This document shows, in pieces, positions 5,863 through 9,615 of a DNA stretch of 9,615 nucleotides; within the stretch, counting starts at the first letter, position 1, and each line of letters starts with the position of its first letter. Made by a program: the position numbers and the translations under genes. Source of the DNA: Bdellovibrionales bacterium (GTDB lineage Bacteria > Bdellovibrionota > Bdellovibrionia > Bdellovibrionales > JAMPXM01); the NCBI GenBank assembly GCA_005792225.1, contig SXSP01000349.1, positions 1 to 9,615 of the forward strand. The letters run 5' to 3'. The notes below the pieces were generated by a model. That model was given only the letters and a program-made list of their open reading frames with translations. It did not search any database and was not told the origin of the DNA.

Positions 5863-7339
5863 GAAGCCGTGGAACCTTCGATTCGCGCTTACGGGATGCC
5901 TGGCCGTTTCGGTTCTGGCGGCGATTCCCGCATCGAACGCTCAAAAGACATCACTGAGACCGGGGCAGAACGGCGTCCGCGTTTACAAGCCGGTTCGGCC
6001 CGATTTCTGGAAGAACATCCAAATGCTCATCGATTCAAAGAAGCCCAAGGAAGCTTTCGGCTTCGCGAAACCATCGAGCGGGGTGGGTGCGGAAATCGAG
6101 GAGTGGAAGGTCGCGCTCGCGCGCGCGATGGTGGCGGCGGGTCAGCCGCTTCACGCACAATACTGGCTCTCGAGCCTCGTCACGCAATCGGTGGCCACCC
6201 GACAAGGCTTCGAGGCTCTCTCGGTCATCAACGAGATCGGCAAGGCGACTCCGTTTGACGAGATCCAGATGGAAGAGCTCGCGTTCGATCTCGACACGAA
6301 AATTGACGATGCCGAACCGCGGGCGATGATCGCTTACTACAAAGCTCGGGCTCTCCAAAGAAAGGGCTACAGCGATTGGTCGCAGCAGGCCCTGAAAGAT
6401 TTGGGAACGGGCAACGCTTGGAGCGAAGAACTCGACTACGATCGCACACTCCAAATTCTTGCGAGCGGAGATGCCGCGACGGCCTACGGTCACTTTGAAA
6501 CCCTAGCTAAGAGCACGGTCGCAAGACAGCCGACCGCGAAACTGTCACGTCTAGCCGTGGCGCGCTTGATCTTCGAGCGTCGCGACTACAAGGCCGCGAT
6601 CGAGATGTTTCGTGATGCGGAACTTCCGATTCGCGAAAGAGCGCGGTCCATCCAAGAACTCGCGTGGAGTTATTATTACGAAAAATCGTACGGAAAGGCT
6701 CTGGGAGCGATCAAGGCATTGAAGTCGAGCTACTTCGCGCGGCTTCTTTCTCCCGAAACGCTTTTGCTTGAAATGCTGATTTACCGAGAGCTTTGCCATT
6801 ACCAACGCATTAAGGCGCTCGCGGTCGACTTCCAAAAAGTTTTCTCCGATGTCTACCGTTCGATCGAAGGACGACTTCCGCTCGAGACGGTTCCCAGCAT
6901 CATTCAGGCCGCTCTCCAAGAAGGTGTTTTGCAAAAGCGCGCGCAGGTGATTCAACAACTTCGCCTCGAGCGGCGTGAGCTGAAGAAGCAGCGTTGGATG
7001 GACGAAGAAACGCGCAACGAACTTGTTAAGTGGGGGGAGCGTCGCGAGCGCATCACCGATCTTGAAGTTCAGCGTCTTTTGCGCGCGCGCGTCGACGGGA
7101 TCGCAAATAGCTTTCTCGATATGCGCGAGCAGGTTTGGTACCTCGAGTACGAAGCGAATCTTCGATTGATTCAGCAGCAAGAGACCTTGGTGCCCGACTA
7201 CGAACCGCCACAAAAGAACAAAACCCAGCCCGATAACTTCTTCTGGCCCGTCGGTAAAGAGGCTTGGCTCGACGAACTTCTCCATTACGAGGTTCTCGTC
7301 AAGGGGACTTGCACTCCGAACGCGAAGGGAAGTCCATGA
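5846..7339 (+). CDS. Periplasmic helical-repeat (TPR-like) protein, GltC-like candidate
   Basis: A 497-residue protein starting at GTG 5846, supported by GGAGGG seven bases upstream and by the signal peptide it opens (K6-K7, hydrophobic 13-29, cleavage after SNA at 32). The start lies inside the barrel gene, so translation is probably coupled. The mature protein is nearly all alpha-helical, with degenerate TPR-like hairpins between about 50 and 330 (for example SRLAVARLIFERRDYKAAIEMF and QELAWSYYYEKSYGKALGAI). A charged coiled-coil-like stretch at about 365-400 follows. The C-terminus carries a Trp-rich signature, FWPVGKEAWLDELLHY (466-481), with a cysteine at 489. A short barrel plus a periplasmic TPR protein is the arrangement of the GltA/B-GltC partners in myxobacterial gliding, and that is the main reason for the tentative label. 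It could instead belong to another uncharacterised periplasmic complex. Confidence 0.8.
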   Translation: MATPNKKPWNLRFALTGCLAVSVLAAIPASNAQKTSLRPGQNGVRVYKPVRPDFWKNIQMLIDSKKPKEAFGFAKPSSGVGAEIEEWKVALARAMVAAGQPLHAQYWLSSLVTQSVATRQGFEALSVINEIGKATPFDEIQMEELAFDLDTKIDDAEPRAMIAYYKARALQRKGYSDWSQQALKDLGTGNAWSEELDYDRTLQILASGDAATAYGHFETLAKSTVARQPTAKLSRLAVARLIFERRDYKAAIEMFRDAELPIRERARSIQELAWSYYYEKSYGKALGAIKALKSSYFARLLSPETLLLEMLIYRELCHYQRIKALAVDFQKVFSDVYRSIEGRLPLETVPSIIQAALQEGVLQKRAQVIQQLRLERRELKKQRWMDEETRNELVKWGERRERITDLEVQRLLRARVDGIANSFLDMREQVWYLEYEANLRLIQQQETLVPDYEPPQKNKTQPDNFFWPVGKEAWLDELLHYEVLVKGTCTPNAKGSP

Positions 7340-9615
7340 GGCGCTCTTCGCTTCTTCGCGGGATGGTGATTCTCCTCTGCGCGGCCTCGCTGAGCGTGCC
7401 TCGCTCGACCGCGTTTGGCGATGATCTCGAGCTTGATGATTCGGTAGAGGAGAGCGCGGGCGGCGGAACTGATGAAGTCGGAAAACTCGAATCGCAGCTC
7501 GAGGCGATCGACGGGAAGATCGCGGTCACGAAAAAAGAGATCGGTCGCATTCGCGATGCCACTTATCTTCCTGATCTCTATTTTACGCTCGCGGATCTGC
7601 ACGTTGAAAAGGCGCGCGTTCTTTATCTCTTGAAGACGTCGAAAAATCCCGGCAAAAAACCCGACGAACTCGACTTCACGGCGGAAAAGCGCCCGAAGCA
7701 AGAGGCCATCGAAATTTATCAGAAGGTCTACAGCTTCTTTCCGAAATACAATAAGCGCGACAAAGCTTTGTTCTTAAAGGGGATCGAGCAGCGGGATCTC
7801 GGCCAGTTTGAGCAAATGATCCGCACGTTCGGCCAATTGAGCCAGGAGTTTCCGAACAGCGATCATTTTAACGAGGCCAATATCATCGTCGGTGACTTCC
7901 TCTTCGAAGGAAAAAAGGATCTCGAGGCGGCGGGTGAAGCGTTCTTACGCGTGATCAACCGGCCGCTTTCGCCCTTTACTCCGGTGGCGCACTACCGTCT
8001 CGGTTGGTGCCAGTTCAATCAGACCAAACACGAAGAAGCGGTTCAGTCGTTTGAGTTGGCAATCGAAAAACAGAATTTGATTAACCCCGCGGATTTACCA
8101 GAGCTTTACCGGAAAACCGACATCAGTCGTGAAGCGGTGATCGCCCTCGCGGTACCGTACGTGGAGATCTACTCAAACCCCGAAAAGAAGAGAACGGATC
8201 TTGCGGAGCCATCGGTTTATTTTAGATCCAAGGCGCCCGATCACTTCACTTACCGGAAGGTCCTCACGCGAGCGGGTCGCCGATTGATCTTAAAAGAAAA
8301 GTGGCGCGAATCGGCGGAAGCCTTTTACCATGCGCTCGCCCTCAGCACGGATTTCGACTCGAGATTCGAAGCGCTTCAGAGGATCAACGAGATTCACAAG
8401 CGGCGGCAATCGAGAGTAGCTTTACTTCCGCTCGTCAAGGAGACGGCTCTCACAGTCGATCTTTTGCAAGCCTCGCAGCCGCGGCCCCTCAGGCTCACGA
8501 AAGAAATTTTGGCTAAGTTGAAAAATGCGAGACGCGCTCCCGTTAAGGCGGGGGCTCCGGCGGCTAAAGTGAAAATCGCGGGCGTCTCGCGCGCGATGAG
8601 CCAGCTCGCGTTTCTTGAGCTCCTGATGCGAGACCTCGCAACGCAAATGCAGGCGCGCGCGAAGGGAGCCGGATCGCCGGCCGATTACGCTGAGGCCGCG
8701 GAGGCGTACGAAATTTATCAGGCTCGCTTTGCGAACGCCCCGAACGCCGAGGATCTACGGCTCAACCGCGCCGAGAGTTTGTTCCGCGCCGAGAGTTGGG
8801 TGAAAGCCGGAATCGAGTACGAAACACTCGCAAAACTGAAGGCCAAGCAGGGTAAGACCGCCGACTATCAAGAATCAGCCGTCGAGGCCTACACGAAAGC
8901 TCTTCAAATCTCCGATCAGTTGAGTTTGATCGACCGGATCCGCGCTCGGCAAGGTCTGCGCGTGGTCGGTGCCGCGTGGGTGAAAGCAAACCCCCGTAAG
9001 CCAGGTGCTGCCACGACGTCGTTCAATATCGCGAACAGTTGGTATGAGGAGCGTCAGCTGAAAAAAGCGATCACCTCGCTTCAGGACTTCATCAAGCAGT
9101 ATCCTCGAGACGAAAAAGTTCGGGATGTGATCTTCCTCGTCATCAACTCATACAGCCAGTTGGATGACTATAAGGGTCTGCAGGCGGCGGGAAATCAACT
9201 CGTGTCGACCGCGGGCCTTACGAACGAAGACAAACAGACTATTCGCGATGCCGTGAAACGCGCGCAGACAAAGCAGCTTCAAACGGTCGCCGGGGATTTC
9301 GGAACCAAGGAATACGCGGAGAACCTGATCTCGGTCGCGAACAAATACAAGGGCTCGGCCCTCGGCGTTCAGGCCTTGTACGAAGCTTTTCAGTCTTTAA
9401 AAAGTAAGAAGGATCCGGAGCTCTTTGATATTGGCGAGGCGATGCTGGACCAGCACGCGGATTCGCAATACGCGAAAGAGGTTTCGAGCACGATGGCGAC
9501 GCTCGCGCTGAGTACGGCCTCTTACGACCGCGCGGCGAAATACCTCTCGCGTTTTGCGGAGAAGTATCCGGCCGAACAAGAGGCGAAGACGTTCCGCGAA
9601 ACTTCTGCGGTCCTC
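7336..9615 (+). CDS. Large exported TPR-repeat protein (3' truncated by window end)
   Basis: The frame is open from ATG 7336 to the last base, 760 codons without a stop. The ATG overlaps the previous TGA (ATGA) and follows GAAGGGA. The N-terminus is a signal peptide: R2-R3 and R8, hydrophobic 10-20, likely cleavage after AFG at 28. C15 lacks a proper lipobox, so it is probably not a lipoprotein. An acidic stretch is followed by a coiled coil (about 46-75), then YLPDLYFTLADLHVEKARVL, an opening helix pair. TPR-like repeats with the YbgF/Tol-Pal flavour (x-F-P-x-S, small residues at helix turns) are clear at about 120-245, 309-340, 452-500, 563-612 and 729-747, separated by more divergent helices. 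A Lys/Ala-rich linker lies near 520-530 bases past 8000 (residues about 396-415). Large exported TPR proteins such as GltD, GltE and GltI are scaffolds of the myxobacterial gliding complex. Equivalence is not shown. Confidence 0.85.
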   Translation, partial: MRRSSLLRGMVILLCAASLSVPRSTAFGDDLELDDSVEESAGGGTDEVGKLESQLEAIDGKIAVTKKEIGRIRDATYLPDLYFTLADLHVEKARVLYLLKTSKNPGKKPDELDFTAEKRPKQEAIEIYQKVYSFFPKYNKRDKALFLKGIEQRDLGQFEQMIRTFGQLSQEFPNSDHFNEANIIVGDFLFEGKKDLEAAGEAFLRVINRPLSPFTPVAHYRLGWCQFNQTKHEEAVQSFELAIEKQNLINPADLPELYRKTDISREAVIALAVPYVEIYSNPEKKRTDLAEPSVYFRSKAPDHFTYRKVLTRAGRRLILKEKWRESAEAFYHALALSTDFDSRFEALQRINEIHKRRQSRVALLPLVKETALTVDLLQASQPRPLRLTKEILAKLKNARRAPVKAGAPAAKVKIAGVSRAMSQLAFLELLMRDLATQMQARAKGAGSPADYAEAAEAYEIYQARFANAPNAEDLRLNRAESLFRAESWVKAGIEYETLAKLKAKQGKTADYQESAVEAYTKALQISDQLSLIDRIRARQGLRVVGAAWVKANPRKPGAATTSFNIANSWYEERQLKKAITSLQDFIKQYPRDEKVRDVIFLVINSYSQLDDYKGLQAAGNQLVSTAGLTNEDKQTIRDAVKRAQTKQLQTVAGDFGTKEYAENLISVANKYKGSALGVQALYEAFQSLKSKKDPELFDIGEAMLDQHADSQYAKEVSSTMATLALSTASYDRAAKYLSRFAEKYPAEQEAKTFRETSAVL

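Noticed and set aside
6551..7285. 244-codon antisense frame over the periplasmic helical protein
   Set aside because: No domain or operon context is visible, and the plus-strand gene is well supported by signal peptide, start site and gene overlaps.
8149..8166. GGTAC units (GCGGTACCGTACG) resembling the 341-399 repeat
   Set aside because: They lie inside the TPR gene, lack the long arms, and are probably chance palindromic sequence.

Overview
The window reads as the chromosome of a Gram-negative, moderately GC-rich bacterium, most likely a Bdellovibrionota member (Bdellovibrio-like) or another of the former deltaproteobacteria. This is inferred from gene content: lipoprotein, outer-membrane-barrel and periplasmic proteins mark a two-membrane cell. 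A short outer-membrane beta-barrel gene followed by periplasmic helical-repeat proteins is a layout typical of Myxococcota and Bdellovibrionota. No rRNA, tRNA, CRISPR array, insertion sequence or phage gene is visible, coding density is very high, and no gap of more than about 175 bases lacks a gene.

Layout. (1) Bases 2-325: the 3' end of an ArsC/Spx-family thioredoxin-fold protein. (2) Bases 326-499: a control region with a 59-base nested inverted repeat that abuts a very good match to a sigma-28 (FliA) promoter. (3) Bases 500-1243: an exported protein with a FlgT-C-like domain and an Ala/Pro-rich tail, which the sigma-28 promoter would drive. (4) Bases 1299-4578: a co-directional housekeeping and envelope run, comprising prmA (ribosomal protein L11 methylation) overlapping rsmE (16S rRNA m3U1498 methylation) by ATGA, an RDD-family membrane protein with a long disordered N-terminal extension, and a stand-alone heptose-1-phosphate adenylyltransferase (rfaE2) for LPS core precursor synthesis. 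(5) Bases 4575-5063, minus strand: a small lipoprotein converging on rfaE2 with overlapping stop codons. (6) Bases 5197-9615: a tight operon of outer-membrane beta-barrel, periplasmic helical-repeat protein and very large TPR-like exported protein. These overlap by 17 and 4 bases, and the last gene runs off the window.

The most interesting parts are the putative sigma-28-controlled exported protein next to an elaborate palindrome, and the three-gene envelope operon, whose architecture resembles parts of the myxobacterial gliding (Glt/Agl) trans-envelope machinery. Homology to named Glt components is inferred from architecture and remembered family features, not from a search.
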